A stretch of DNA of 64,000 nucleotides from Arachis hypogaea (GCF_003086295.3 NC_092048.1:107462276-107526275); one strand, 5' to 3'. Counted from the stretch's first letter, positions 20,951 through 33,494 are shown. Notes: a model not told the origin generated them from the sequence alone. Program-made: numbers and translations.

Positions 20951-21783
20951 CGGTAGAGTAAGCGGCATCCCCTCTGCCCTCCTTCAAAACCCCGGAACCA
21001 CCAGCATCCCTTTATTTCTTCTTCTTCAAAAAGGATTGCAACAGAGAAGGATCAAGATTAGGCACTCATCCACCTAAAAAACATATCATAAAGTCAGACA
21101 CCAAAAACCAATAATACAAAACGACAGTCAGTATTACCTATATAAGCTCTCAACTCCTCTTTATCGCCCTCATCTTGGAAACGTAGCAGTTCAAAAATCG
21201 ATAAACATTCACCAGCGGCAAAGCTCTCTATAAAAAACTCCAAGAAATTGTCCTCCTCTTCATTTCTTTTGGTAGCCTTAAGTATTTGCATTGGCTCGGA
21301 ACACCAGTAAAGAGAAAATTTTTCTATAAGCTCACCATCCAGGTAAAAAGGGTACTCGGTCTCTATAGGCCGCACCTTAACAAACATAGACTTGAAGTTT
21401 TTGAATGAAAATTTGTATAGCAAGAAAATAGAGCGAGCCAAAAAACTACTTAAAAACACCCACATACCCTTACGTACGCCCTTGGACTGAAACAAAGAGA
21501 AAAAGACAACCAAAGAACAAGGAAACTCAAGAAAATCCATGAGACATTGAAACACATGCAGAAATGCCCAAGAGTTTGGGTGTAGCTGCGACGGAGCGCA
21601 ATTTAGCTGAGTAAGAACATCACATTCGAAGCTGGAGAAAGGAAACCTAACATGCAGTTCGGTAAGACAGGGGGTATACATATAGAAGTACTCCCAGTCC
21701 CCCCTCCTTTCACAAACCCTCTCTTCGCTGGTATAGGAAAGGAGTTCAACGGAAATGCCCAAACCCTCCTTTACCAGTTTCAA
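20951..21783 (-). pseudogene. Reverse-strand accessory gene of D, N-terminal half
   Basis: An open frame from Met 21783 to 21094, then probable intron and further coding to the A insertion. The segment LHVRFPFSSFECDVLTQLN, then PSQLHPNSWAFLHVF, matches the 'putative gypsy type transposon' domain known from plant genomes, and element B has a clear homologue (PSQLHPNSWDFLKIYQ near 40630). The frame ends after YIGNT at an apparent donor (GTAATACTG). Removal of A and one TSD copy would leave the reading frame continuous across the insertion site. The role is unknown; the gene lies antisense to the retroelement genome. Confidence 0.7.
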
Positions 21784-22388
21784 ACTCCCAAGCTCGCGAA
21801 GAGATTCTGCGTCGGAATACGACTAAGAATGAGTCCTCACATCGTCATGTATCCAATGATACGGGTTATCAACTTTTACTTGAACCACTTTTTGTCTCTC
21901 CCTTTCTCGCTCTTTTTCAATTTCTTTAACCATTGTAGAATAGAAAGCCAAAATGAAAAAAAATGAAGAAGAAGCGACTAACCTCTAGAAGTCATGATGA
22001 ATTTAACTTTTTGGAAAGAAAAACAAAAGCTGTGTGCTCATTCTTAAAGACAAAACGGCAACAAAGTATTATTACAACCCACTACTTAGTGGGTAATGTA
22101 AAGAATAACTGTTCTAGCATTAAAAAACCAAACAGCACAGATGGGTCAACAAAAAAAAAGAGAGGTATTAATTGCAACACGTTTCACAAGGTAAAAATAT
22201 CATTTTAATTTTTAATTTTTAATTTTTTTATTTTATTTTTTATTTCTTACACTTGCTAACCCAAGCTTGAGAAACCACGACGCGTCATTGAGCTTGGGGG
22301 CTGCTAAGGGTCATACATCAACCGAGGTATAAGCTGCAGATAAAAAGCTCAACTTGCTAGTAAGGACGGCAAGTCAAGCTTGGGGCTA
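21784..22388 (+). other. 3' region of D with two purine-tract-like sequences
   Basis: Non-coding. GAGCTTGGGGGCTG lies at 22290-22303 and a second version, AAGCTTGGGGCTA, at 22376-22388, touching the LTR. The second is the likely plus-strand primer. The left part (21784-22200) would carry the promoter of the reverse-strand gene, but I see no convincing TATA box. Confidence 0.55.
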
Positions 22389-22831
22389 TGTAATGTACCC
22401 TCATATCTCGGGACAAACAAGTTATACATCGGTTACGCAAACCGAATTTCAAATTAAAATCCACGATAACCCACTCACTCCAAGATTCTCGGATCTACTC
22501 ACCCTTGATCATGTGGACTTTACTCTCCTCCCAAAGATCTCGGTTCGAGTCAAGTTGCAACCAACGGCTCGGAGAATAATTCAAAGAATGAGCCTATAAA
22601 TCAACCAAGAGGCATAACAGCAAAGAAACAGAACGAAACGTGTAATCCACTGACTATATACTTCTTTAGATAAGTGATTCCTTACTGACTTGAGCGTCGG
22701 AGTTCCTTTTGCAGGTACCATGCTCGGGTTCGAGTTCACGAGGATAGTCTCATCTGAGTTCGGGCTAACGAACGTACCAGAGCCTACGTAAAGCCGACCT
22801 TTAGCTCGAAAAAAGTAACCTTGCAAGAACA
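22389..22831 (+). repeat. 3' LTR of element D
   Basis: It starts TGTAATGTACCC directly after the purine tract and ends GCAAGAACA, 443 bp. A TATA box, TATAAAT, is at 22595-22601. The other LTR is lost, so the right end is set only by the CA terminus and the change to AT-rich spacer. Confidence 0.65.
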
Positions 22832-23151
22832 ATACTAATATATTTTGAATTGAATTTTTATTGTTTTCAAATATTATTATAAAATTAAATATTTATAACT
22901 ACATGCATGTAACTTTTCCTTCATAGTGCCATGTAGCCATGTTAGTGCTAGCTAGTAGCTACCTTACGGGAGGGTATGTTTCAAAGGTTCTTTCACTTTA
23001 GAATAGATACCAATTATACCATTCTGGCTTGGTCTTTTGTAGGGCGAAATCATACCTAGAAGAAAGTCTAGTATTCAAATTATAGATCCTACCAAAGGAT
23101 AATATCCATTATAAAGCGATAGTAATAAAACACACATAGGACAAAGTATAC
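22832..23151. other. AT-rich spacer
   Basis: Chromosomal flank of element D. I see no gene or recognisable repeat. Confidence 0.5.
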
Positions 23152-23589
23152 AGTAAAAGTAGGGATGGCAAAACTATTTGCAATGTTTTTTTCCGTAATT
23201 CTGTCGTCGTGTCCATTTTTCTCTCTGTTGTCGCATCTTTCACTTCGTCCACTGCTCTGTCCTCTGTCTTGCCGTTGCGTCCCCCTCTGCGTCATTTCGA
23301 AAGAAGTCACCATCTTGTCGTTTATATTTTTTGTATAAAATCTTGCTATTTTTGTATAGAATGGATACTTGCAGCTCTATTCATATAGAAATTAATAATT
23401 AGTTAGAACTATATCAGATAGATGGGGAATGGGGTCCCCGCGGGGAATAAGACCCTGTGGAAAATGGAGATGAGGAACAATATTCCCCACGGCAGAAAAT
23501 GAGGACAGGGAGCAAATCTGAAAACAGGGATGGGAAGCAGGGAGGCATCCCCACCCCCGTCCTGCCTCGTTGACAGCCCTAAGTAAAAC
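23152..23589. mobile_element. Non-autonomous hAT-type DNA element with 8-bp TSD
   Basis: The element body is 23160-23581 (422 bp). Termini are TAGGGATGGCAA on the left and, inverted, TAGGGCTGTCAA on the right (10 of 12 match). The flanks are AGTAAAAG (23152-23159) and AGTAAAAC (23582-23589), 7 of 8 identical. Eight-bp duplications are the hAT hallmark. The interior contains GC-rich GGGGTCCCCGCGGGG-type sequence (about 23432), common in plant hAT derivatives. No transposase. Confidence 0.7.
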
Positions 23590-26500
23590 TAACATTCCTT
23601 TTTTTAATTATATGGAATTCGATTCTTTGGTTAATTTGTTGTATGGTGCATGGATACGAATATGAGATACGATTTAATATGGATATATTGACACAAGAAT
23701 TTTAAAATTCTGTAAGATACGAGGATACACATATTGTATATATATAAAATATAAACTATTTTTTAAATAAATTATAAAGATATTTGATATTTTATTGATA
23801 TTAAAATATAAATTATTTTTTTAATTATTTTTAATATCTTATTTTAATTATATAAAATATTTAAAATATTTTTTATTTTAATAAATAATAATATATACTA
23901 TTTTTAGATTTTATTTCAAAAATATATATTAAACATACAATTGGACTCACTAACACGTGATGATAGCTAGGTTTTTAAATGTGATTGAAAAAAATTTTTT
24001 TTATTAAAATATAATTGAACACTACAAATATTATGGTTCTAAAATTGAACTGGACCGACTGGTCGAACCAGTCCGACCATAAACCAAACATCATAACGAT
24101 TCGGTCCAACTTGTAAACCGTCAATTACAAAATCGTTTGAAAATCACTGAACCGGCCGAAAATTGGTCGACCGAACCAAACTGGGACCCAACCGATTTTT
24201 AGAAAACGGTGTCGTTTTGCATTAAGAGAAAGAGAAGAATTTGATGAAGGTGAAACAACGTAGGTTTGTAAGTTTTTCTTCCTCAAAATTAAACAGAGTT
24301 CTTCCCCAAAAAATCCTAGCCTCCTCCACCACCGCCGTCGTTCTTCTCACTGCTGTCGTCTGTCACGCTCAAGAGCTTTGTCTGTTCGTTGTGCACCAGC
24401 CGCTCTCCACATTCTTCAATCGCTAGCTTCCTTAGCCATTCTTCTCACTGCTTAGTCACGCTTTTGCCACCATTCATCACGCTCAGGAGCTTCCTTCTTC
24501 GTCTAGTTGTCATGCTCCAAGTCTCCAACCCCTCTCCTCATTCAACAGTCGCTAGCGTTCTCGTCCAGGAGTCCTATTCCATCACTTTTCGTCCATCATC
24601 GCGGTCGTCGCCAGGTTGCCGTCGTCCGTCGTGTTCAATTGCTCTTCCTCATACTTTATTCATTGACCTCACCGAAGGTTATGGTTGCTCTGCTCAGTCT
24701 TCAGTCTCGTTCTTGGTGATTAGCTTTGCTCTGTCCCTACTTGACAATGATTAATGATTTTGTTATTGTTCATTGCTCACTGCTTCTTGTTTAAATTGAA
24801 AATCTTGTTAATCTTATTAATTAAATTGAGAATTGATGACTTTATTATTGCTCATTGCTCATGCATTTAAAAATTTTTATTTTTATTTATTTCTTTTTCA
24901 TCAAAGAATAATTTTATTAAGATGAAGAGAAAAGAAAATGGAAAAAGAGATGATTGGAGATCCACTTTACAAAATATCAAGAAAGAAATCATATTGGTTA
25001 TATATTCTATATGTGTTCAAAATATTTAAATTGTGAATTTATCCTGTTATCAGGCCCAATATAAATATTAATAAAAAACTATTACTAAACTATGAATTCT
25101 TTATCAAATGGTTGATATTTTTTAAGTTGGTGATCATGATAGAAAAATATGAGAAAATTTAGGACTAAAAATGGATAAATTGCATTTTTTTTAACCATTT
25201 TTTTTGGAACTCAATTTTGGTTCCCAACTATATCAATTGCACAGTCTCTATGAGATGATATAATGGTAAAACAATAAAATGTATTTTTATTTTTTGTTTT
25301 TTTTATGGGCAAAGATTAGTCTTCTTGAGGTTGATTTTTAAAACTTGTTATATATCAGTTATCTAAACTGAAAATCATTTATCATAAAGAATGTGTTCGA
25401 ATTGTTTCTTATTTTAAATTTCATAATTGAGGATTACACTGCAATCCTAACCTACAGTGTAATATCTTGTAGCTAGTCATGCAATAGAGACCGTTACAGA
25501 TTTTGTTGTGGGAATTATGCCAACAATTTTATTAAAATTATACATAATTGTGTGTATTTATATTTTATTTATTATTTATAAATTTATTATAAAATAATTA
25601 TTTCGATGAAATCGATTAAACTAATAAATTAATAAATTAATCATTAAAACGATTCATTAATCGATTCAATTTTTTAGAATTTTGATAAATATACATATTA
25701 AACAAATATTAATAAATATCGTAACTAAAATATATTTAACACACGAACGCGCGTACGTTAACTCAACAAATATCCTTGCTTTATATGTCACAAAGAATCA
25801 ATCAATCTGTTAATTGTAATAATGGGGCATTTACGTTTGAAGAATTACCAGAGGAATTAATTAAGATATGGACCACTTCACAGAAGTGGGATACAAGTAA
25901 TTAATTATTGGTCAAATATCATAAGTCAAATAAAAGTTGAACTAACCAATGATAGGCATGGCTTTGAGAATAGGGTTAACTTGGGAAACAGTCACCCGAT
26001 CCAGTTTATTCTAAAACATCAGTTAAAAATCGGTAAATTGACTAAAATCAATGAATTAGTTAGCTTTTTATTGAAAAAAGGTTAATTTTTTTAAAATATT
26101 ATTAGCTTATTATATATTTAATCAATTTCAATTAAATTTCAGTTGAACCATTAATTATTTAAACTTCTAAAGTTTTAGTTTTACTGATTAGAAAACTAAT
26201 TTAATGATATGAAAGACAAGATATAGGGACCAAAAAATAAATTATCAAAAAATAAGAAAATAAATTTTTTTGAAAATATAGAAATAAATTCAGATTCTTG
26301 AGATTGTTCGCCACTAGTTTGAGAACCATAAAAACCTTTGAATTGCTACGATTTTAATAAATGGTCCACATTCTAAATCGTTGCAAAATGATGAAAATAT
26401 CCAACATTAAAAAAGTAGGGGAAAAAAATTATAATTTGGCTTACGTGAAATTAAATGGGATTTATTATTTTAATTAAAAAATAATAGATTATTTTATTTC

Positions 26501-26744
26501 AAATAAAAAAATATTTTGTCTAAAATTAAAGATTACACAAAAAAAAAGTAAGATTTTCCCATCTTTTACTTAATCATTAGCGAGGCACAGTAAAGAGAAT
26601 AAAACTAAGAAGAAAGCAAAGTTGGAATTAAGTTGGGGATTTAGTAGGTAAGTTTATAAGTTCCTGATTTTGTTTGGTAGGAATGGCCAGAAGTTCTTCA
26701 GGATTCATAGATTGGCGTTCGAACATCCTTTTACACCTTTTTTT
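23590..26744. other. AT-rich spacer with a possible DNA-transposon end
   Basis: Mostly AT-rich, with short ORFs that have no family signature. At 24034-24215 a run rich in 'accggtc/gaccggt'-type words, followed by AAAACGGTGTCGTTTTGCA, resembles the end of a hAT-like element; I could not find a matching inverted end or TSD. The pyrimidine-rich piece at 24300-24750 gives ORFs of 60-120 codons of biased composition that I do not call as genes. From 24900 to 26700 I see only low-complexity AT-rich DNA. Confidence 0.45.
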
Positions 26745-29700
26745 TCATATATGCCAGGCAATAATCAAAGCAAAACAGGTTAAGTTCTTACTTACAGATC
26801 GGTAATCCGGGACAATAATTTGGAATCTCCACCAATCGAAAAAAGAGTTACAGTTTGGATTTGGAGTCAGGTGGGCTATTGGACTCTTGCTCCAAGTTTC
26901 TGAAGCATCTGGACAGTTGAAGATGCAATGTAACAAGGATTCTGGTTCAGCATTGTAAATGGGACAAGTTGGTGAAGTACTTGGGAATCGCTGATTTATG
27001 AATTGCGTGACAGGAAATTTTCCATGGAGGGACTTCCACTCGAATACCTGAATCTTGTGTGGGGCTGTCAGACTCCAAAGAAAATTCCAGATTTTCGGTT
27101 GTTGCATGATATTTGGACAAAATTCTATAGAAACATGGTGAAAAAGGTAAGCAACTCTATATCCTGAAGCTACATCATATATCTTGGATCTGTTGAGTGT
27201 CCATTGAATTTCATTCTCCCCTTCTCCTGGTACTGTAGATAGAATTCTCTGGGCAACATCTTGAGAGAATATTGAATTAATTAGGGGCTGATTCCATTGC
27301 TTATGTGCAGAGAACAGAGCACAAACTAAGAAGATTGAATGTCCAGCTTGGGATTGACTTGTAAGAGCTGGTACTGAGAATGGATACGGAGGTGGGAGCC
27401 ATGGATCTCTAAAGATTCGGATTGCTGTTCCAGAACCAACTCTCCAGTTTAACCCCTTTTCAATGATACTTCTACCTACAAGGATACTCCTCCATCTCCA
27501 AGAAGGTAAGGACCCCAACTCTGCATCTAGAATAGAATTATATCTAAAATATTTTCCTTTTAAGATTCTGGATAATAAAGAATCAGGATTAGTAGCAATT
27601 CTCCAACATTGTTTACCTAGGAGAGCCAAATTTTGTGCACGTAGGTCTTTAAAGCCAAGCCCTCATTCTTTCTTAGTCCTTATCATTGTATCCCAACTAA
27701 TTCAAACCATACGACGTTCCGCAGCTTGTTGACCCCACCAGAATTGATTAAGAATGCCATAGATTTTCTTGATTAGATTATCTGGAAGTTTGAAACAAGA
27801 CAGGGTATATATCAGGATTGCTTCTCCTACCGTCCTTAGTAATACTTGTCTTCCTCCATTAGATAAAAGATATCGTCCATCTTTGGACCTTTTTGATAAC
27901 CCTTTCCTTGACAGCATAAAAGGTGGTCTTTTTTGATTTATTTACTAAAGAAGGCAGACCCAAATACTTGTCTTGAACTCCAATGTGTGAAATATTCATG
28001 GTAATAGCAAGTGATGTGCGTATATCATGAGGAGTGTTATTGCTGAAGAAGATTGCAGATTTATTAAGGTTAACTTTTTAGCCACTGAAACTTTCAAAGT
28101 CTCCTAATAAATCTAAGATCCTCCCACAATTGTCTTCTGATGCCTTACAGAATAATATAGAATCATCTGCAAAAAATAAGTGATTAACCTTAGGACATCT
28201 TCTTGTAATCTGGATTCTTTGAATGTGCCGATTTTGCTCTGCTTTATGTAGCAAGAAGGAGAGGCCTTTTGCACAAAATAGAAAAAGAAAAGGAGATAGA
28301 GGGTCACCCGGACGGATGCCTCTATTTGGTTTAAAAAAACTGTATGGTTGGCCTTCCACAACCATCATTACCAATTCATGAATCCAACCTATCCACGTAG
28401 AATCAAATCCCATCTTCTTCATGATAAACCACAAAAACTATCACTCAACCCTGTCATATGCTTTACTCATGTCAATTTTAAGGGCCATCTCATACTCTAA
28501 ACCTCTCTTTTTCTACTTGAGGTAGTGTATACACTCATGTACTATCAGGATATTATCTGAAATGAGTCTCCCCTCTAGGAATGCGCTCTGATTAGGGCTA
28601 ATAAGTTTATTCATACACCCTTGTAATCTATGAACCAGTATCTTAGAGATGATTTTGTAGAATATAGAGGATAAACTAATGGGTTGTACCTGGGACATGT
28701 CACAAGCATCAGGGATCTTAGGAACGAGACAGATGTTAGTGTGGTTAAACCTCCTTAAAATGCGTCCTCCTCAAAAGAAACTTCTAACTGCCTTGAATAC
28801 ATTCTCTCCCACAGCATCTCAGTAAAATTGGAAGAATTTAGCTGTTATTCCATCTTCCCTTGGAGCACTCTGCGGGTGTACACTAAAGGTAGCTTTATTT
28901 ACTTCCTCAAAAGAGACCGGATGTTGTAGCCTACGGTTCATGCTAGCTGTCACTTTAGGCTCAAAGTCTAAGAAAAAAAACCCAGGATCCGCCTGATTGG
29001 TGGAAGTAAAGATGCCCTTGAAATACTCCTCTGCCACCCTTGCGATAGCTGCATTAGAGGTAACCCACTCTCCATTCTCAACCTTAAGTCTCCAAATCTT
29101 GTTCCTCCTAGATCTAGTCTTAAATTTCCGATGGAAGAAGCTAGTGTTTTTGTCTCCTTCTTTTAGGCATTTAATTCTAGATTTATCCTTCCAATAGAGG
29201 TATTCATTCAAGTAGGCACTCTCTAATTTTTGCTCAAGTTCCATGATTTCAGGACCTCCTATTAAACCTGATGCCCTCATTTCTTCTAGCTGCGCTGTAA
29301 TTTCATCAATATGCTTTTTAGAGTTTGAAAGACTACTCCTCTATCATATGACCAGCCGATGTCTAACGAGTTTAAGCTTTTGAGCTAGTCGAAACATGGG
29401 GGAGCTTTCAATTTCTGTGTTCCAAATCTCACTAATAAAAATTTGGACTGAATCCTCCTCACACCATCGGGTTTGGAATTTAAATATTCTTTTTGAACGT
29501 TCACTTTGTGGATTAGTGTTAAAAAGGAGAGGGGCATGGTCTAAACCCATCTCAGACAATCTAAGAACTTCTGGATTAGGGAACAGTTGTAGCCATGTTT
29601 CTCCCACTAAGATTCTATCCAATCATTCTTGAATCAATTCTCCTGCTCTCCGCCTATTACTCCAAGTGAAAGGTCTACCAATCATTCCCAAGTCAAGTAA

Positions 29701-30209
29701 AGCGTTATCATCAATAAAATAATTAAAATCTGCTATAGAAGACTGTGATTTAAGACTACCTCCACTTTTTTCACTTTGATCAACAATAGCATTAAAGTCT
29801 CCCAAAATACATGAGTTACCTTGTTACTGCTGTAAGATTGCTGACGCCTCTTGAAATTGTGTTGAACGAATCTGTTCATGGCTGCTGAAATGAACACCAA
29901 TGAGATTCCATTCCACATTAACGGATGTGTCTTTCACTAAAGTCACGATGAAAATTTTGAACCATCAATTATTTGCACTACCACATTGTCCCTCCAAGCT
30001 AGTGCCAAGCCTCCGGTGCTACCCAATGGATCAATAATCTTCTAATTTGTAAAACCACATGATCTCAACTTCATTTCCACTTGTCGAGATTGGTTTTTAG
30101 TTTTACATAGAAAAACCATCTCGGGGGAGTGGGATTGTGACATCCCTTTGAAATTGTGGATTGTCTGGGGTCTCCCCAAACTCCGACAATTCCACGTAAT
30201 GAGCTTCAT
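26745..30209 (-). pseudogene. LINE ORF2: endonuclease and reverse transcriptase, broken
   Basis: It starts at ATG 30209 with MKLITWNCRG, the opening of an APE-type endonuclease; ILGDFNAIVDQSEKSGG (about 29800) is the internal endonuclease motif. RT follows: SAFLEGRLISDNILIVHE (about 28590), GIRPGDPLSPFLFLF (about 28310) and the catalytic FFADDSILF (about 28170). The end (27629-26745, longest clean frame, 294 codons) has LLHCIFNCPDASETW, typical of the zf-RVT domain. Stops or shifts occur about every 200-500 bp. A functional product would nick DNA and prime reverse transcription from it. Confidence 0.85.
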
Positions 30210-31451
30210 ATCTCTTCGGGTGCCATTGAATGGCTGGCACCCTCCACCCTCGTTTCAGCAATTATATCATCAATTATATAGATCTTCTTAGCCTCATTTT
30301 CATTTTTCTTCCCTTGATTTCTTCTTTTTATTCCTCCAAACAGCTTACTTGAATTAGTCCCTTGTCTAGCAAGTTGTTTCCACTTAGAATTCCTACTGGT
30401 CAATCCTTCATTAGGTAAGTTCTGTGGGGTAGATCCATCAGTGTTCATAATACTAGTAATATCTTGCAGAACTAATGCCTTACTAATCTTTTCAATTGAC
30501 TGCCAAACCACTTTCAGAAAATTATCATCCTCCTTATTACCTCCAGATATCTCTATAGAGTTATTTTTGTCCCTTTGACACTCAAGATGGAAAAATTATC
30601 TATCAACCAGTTTGGGGTTGGCTTTTTTCTCGGTTGGAGAGTGCTTGAGTTTGAGTTATTGAAGCTAAAGTTAGTACCAGTTCCTCCACATTCGATCCTC
30701 TTGCCTGCTTGATCTGCTTTGACCCACTCACCAATACGATCATGTTTAATAGCGTCCGCTGATGAATCCTCTATGAATTCAGAATAGTGTTTGGAATCAT
30801 GTCCTAAATGAGCATAGTAGGTACAGAAAATTCCAATCCTCTCGTATGGAAATCTAATTTTCAACACCTTACCATTCAGTTCAGCCATACAAATGCTGTC
30901 TTTCACCCTTTTATTACCATCCAGCCAGGCTGTAGTCTTGAGAATTCGATATTCTCTTCCACGAACAGAGAAAAAATCAATGTCTATTACCTCTCCAATT
31001 TTCTCCCGAAGTCTTTTTTCAACATGAATAATTTTGAACTACTCAGAAAGACCCTAGAATTGGATCCATATTGGAAAAAAAAAGTAATGCTTTTTTGGTC
31101 CTGTTCATCCGATTCAACCTATCTTCTCACATGCAAGATATAATCCTTAAAGAGTCAAGGAGATCTTTTTTCAATTATGAGAACATCAAGATCATTCTCA
31201 AAGAAGAATCGGAATTAATTAGGACCTCTCTCAATCGATCGGAACCCCTCCGGTTTACCCCATATTGCCCTTAGGGCATTGTCAATTGTGCCAATCGAAA
31301 ACGCCTTATCTGCAAAGAATCTCCCTGAGAGACTCTTAATACAAGCCTCCAACCCTTGAAAATAATCTTCCATCTCTAATACCACAATATCCTCCTCATC
31401 CTCCTCACTACCTGAATCAATTTTAGAGTTCCTTCCTTCACCGAAATTCAT
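30206..31451 (-). pseudogene. LINE ORF1: nucleic-acid-binding protein, broken
   Basis: It opens with MNFGEGRNSKIDSGSEEDEED, an acidic N-terminus, followed by a region like the DUF4283 domain of plant LINE ORF1 (LSGRFFADKAFSIGTI, RAIWGKPEGF). A CCHC-type knuckle is recognisable as CTYYAHLGHDSKHY near 30820, but the second and fourth metal ligands read tyrosine. The frame is lost near 31215 and regained at about 30906 and 30511. The stop TGA overlaps the ORF2 start as ATGA (30206-30209). Confidence 0.7.
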
Positions 31452-31699
31452 ATTGGATTGAGAGTGCTGATTGAGGAGAAGTTGATTATAAGGTAACGAG
31501 AACTAAGAGTACAAATTATTGTGATTGAAGAAGAATATAGAAATACAAAAGTAGAAAAAAAAAGTGGAAAGATCAAAGTTCTAAACAGAGCGCTGATAAA
31601 ACCCTAGCAGAACACTGATAAAACCCTAACAGAGCACTCAAAGAGAGTACGTACTCCCATGTATTTCTAACTGGGACTTGTTACTTAGCGAGATGGAAT
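31452..31699. other. LINE 5' flank
   Basis: Short AT-rich stretch upstream of ORF1, containing two near copies of TGATAAAACCCTA (31591 and 31615). It is probably LINE 5' untranslated sequence. No gene seen. Confidence 0.4.
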
Positions 31700-32662
31700 G
31701 ATGAAAAAGAATAAATTATTATTTTTACCTACAAAAGTTGAAAATATTGATATATTTATCCATAAAAAAGGAAATTATCATTTGTATCCATAAAACATGA
31801 GTTTCGCACAACAAAATTATTCAAACACTAAAAAATCACTTAAAAACCTCAAATTACCCTTCCCTTCACCACTAATACCATCATCCCCCTCTCTCTCTTC
31901 GCATTCTCTTTTTTTTCCCATTCCCCATTTTTATTATTTCCATCCCTCTTCACAATGGATTTTCACCGCCGACCTTCTCCAACGTTACCGCAGCGGTCAA
32001 GAGAACCATAATCACCATCAATACACCTTTTTCTCCATCTTCCCAAGACTATGACGTCCTCCCACTCCCGATTTGCTTCGCCGAGAAGCAAACCTTATCT
32101 CTGCCTCCAAAAACCTTGAACTTGTTAGACTCCCTGAAGCACTATCACGCGACCTCCATCAGCCACAACGACTTTAATTCACCAACCATCAGTACCGTCG
32201 CACAACCTCCATCAGCCATGAAGAGCCGACGTTATAGAGCGCGAGGATGCGGTCTTTGACGAGGACTAGACTATGTGGCTTCGTAAGAAGATTGGAGTAG
32301 AATTTCATCCACTGGTGATTGTTGTTGCCAGAGAATCAGAGGGCGGAGAGTTTGTTGAGGACCATCACCGATGACTTCAATACCTAGTTCTGTAATGGTA
32401 CCCTTTAGACCCTTCATATCTTCTCTCATTTTCTGTTACCCCTTCATCCTTGTTGCTAGTGTTGTTGTTGTTGTTGTTGGAGAATGTGGAAAGGAGCAAA
32501 GACAAAATGGTGGACTTACACCTTGTGGATTGAATTTGTGGCCTTGGATCTGTTTCTTCTGCGATGATGTGGTTGTGCCGGCTCGATTGGTTTCTGGTTC
32601 TTCTCTATTTGATGTATTCTGCTACTGTTGTTAGTGCCTTTATTGTAATAATACACATGTTT

Positions 32663-32719
<57 letters not shown>

Positions 32720-32908
32720 ATGTGATAATGATATAGATGATGATAAAGGGTAATTTGGGATTTTTGGGTGATTTTTTAGTGTTTGAATAATTTTATTGTG
32801 CATAACCCATGTTTCATGGGTACAAATGGTAATTTCCTTATTCTATGGATAGACGTGTCAGCGTTTTCAATTTTCGTGGGTAAAAATGGTAGTTTACTCT
32901 ATGAAAAA
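31700..32908. mobile_element. Mutator-like DNA element with long inverted ends and 9-bp TSD
   Basis: Inverted repeats of about 153 bp (31709-31861 and 32746-32899) match at roughly 80 % by eye; both outer ends read GA(A/G)TAAA(T/C)TA. Flanks GATGAAAAA (31700-31708) and TATGAAAAA (32900-32908) agree at 8 of 9 positions. Long inverted ends with a 9-bp duplication are the Mutator-like pattern. The interior (31862-32745) has no transposase; it contains a C-rich stretch, a few small frames and an (AG)26 tract. The interior could be captured host sequence, but I do not recognise it. Confidence 0.75.
32666..32717. repeat. (AG)26 microsatellite
   Basis: Fifty-two bp of uninterrupted AG repeats inside the Mutator-like element. 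The minus-strand serine-leucine frame across it is an artefact. Confidence 0.95.
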
Positions 32909-33449
32909 TAAGCAAAAGAGAAAGTTTAGGAAATGAACTAGTAGTGTATCTAACTACAGTGAATTAGAAAAAAATGTTTAATAAGGAGAAAAAAGTACCG
33001 AAAAGAATCGCAAACTCTAATTTTACTCTCACTCCATTGACAATATACAATAAAAAAAACAACCACAATCCTTATTCCGCTCTTCATAACCACGTGTGCA
33101 CTGCTGTCATTGCCGCCACACGCGCGGACGCAGCGCCGCCTCCCACCGCAGCACGCACGGATACAGCACCCTCCCTCCGCCGCTGCACGCACACGCGCAA
33201 TGCCCTTTCTCTGCAACCACAACGCTCCCCCACCCCCCGCGAACGGACGCATGTTCGTCTAGTCGACGAGGGTCGCCGCATGCTGTTGCTGTTGCCGCAC
33301 ACTACTGTTCTGAGATTCGCGATGGAATGGCCAGCGAAGAAGAACATTGTGCTCCGCCACCCAAATGCATGCTTTGGCCGTGTCGCTTTTCTTCTTGGTT
33401 TTGGATTATTGTTTTTACTAGTTTTGGACATTTCTTTTTCCTAAATTTC

Positions 33450-33494
<45 letters not shown>

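Larger units (their letters stand above)
6382..22831 (+). mobile_element. Tat-lineage Ty3/gypsy element D, 5'-truncated, split by element A
   Basis: It retains the end of RT, RNase H, a second RNase H-like domain, integrase, a non-coding 3' region with a gene on the opposite strand, and a 3' LTR. The doubled RNase H region (VDGASNDGGCGAG near 7090-7150) and the reverse-strand accessory gene are marks of the Tat lineage (Ogre/Retand group). LTR, gag, protease and most of RT are missing at the 5' end, so age cannot be estimated. The 11-kb element A plus its TSD sits inside the reverse-strand gene. Confidence 0.8.
26745..31451 (-). mobile_element. L1-type LINE, near full length but decayed
   Basis: Minus-strand order: ORF1 with a nucleic-acid-binding domain and a knuckle remnant, then ORF2 with endonuclease, reverse transcriptase and a zinc-binding reverse-transcriptase-associated domain. 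The order and motifs are those of plant L1-clade LINEs. Many stops and shifts make it inactive. A poly-T run of 8 bp at about 26737-26744 could be a remnant of the 3' poly-A tail. I found no target duplication. Confidence 0.85.

Noticed and set aside
24241..24754. Small host genes in the pyrimidine-rich stretch
   Set aside because: Overlapping frames of biased composition, no domain, no splice or start context, and next to transposon-like sequence.
32516..32803. Leu/Ser-repeat protein on the minus strand
   Set aside because: It is a translation of the (AG)26 microsatellite and the inverted repeat of the Mutator-like element.
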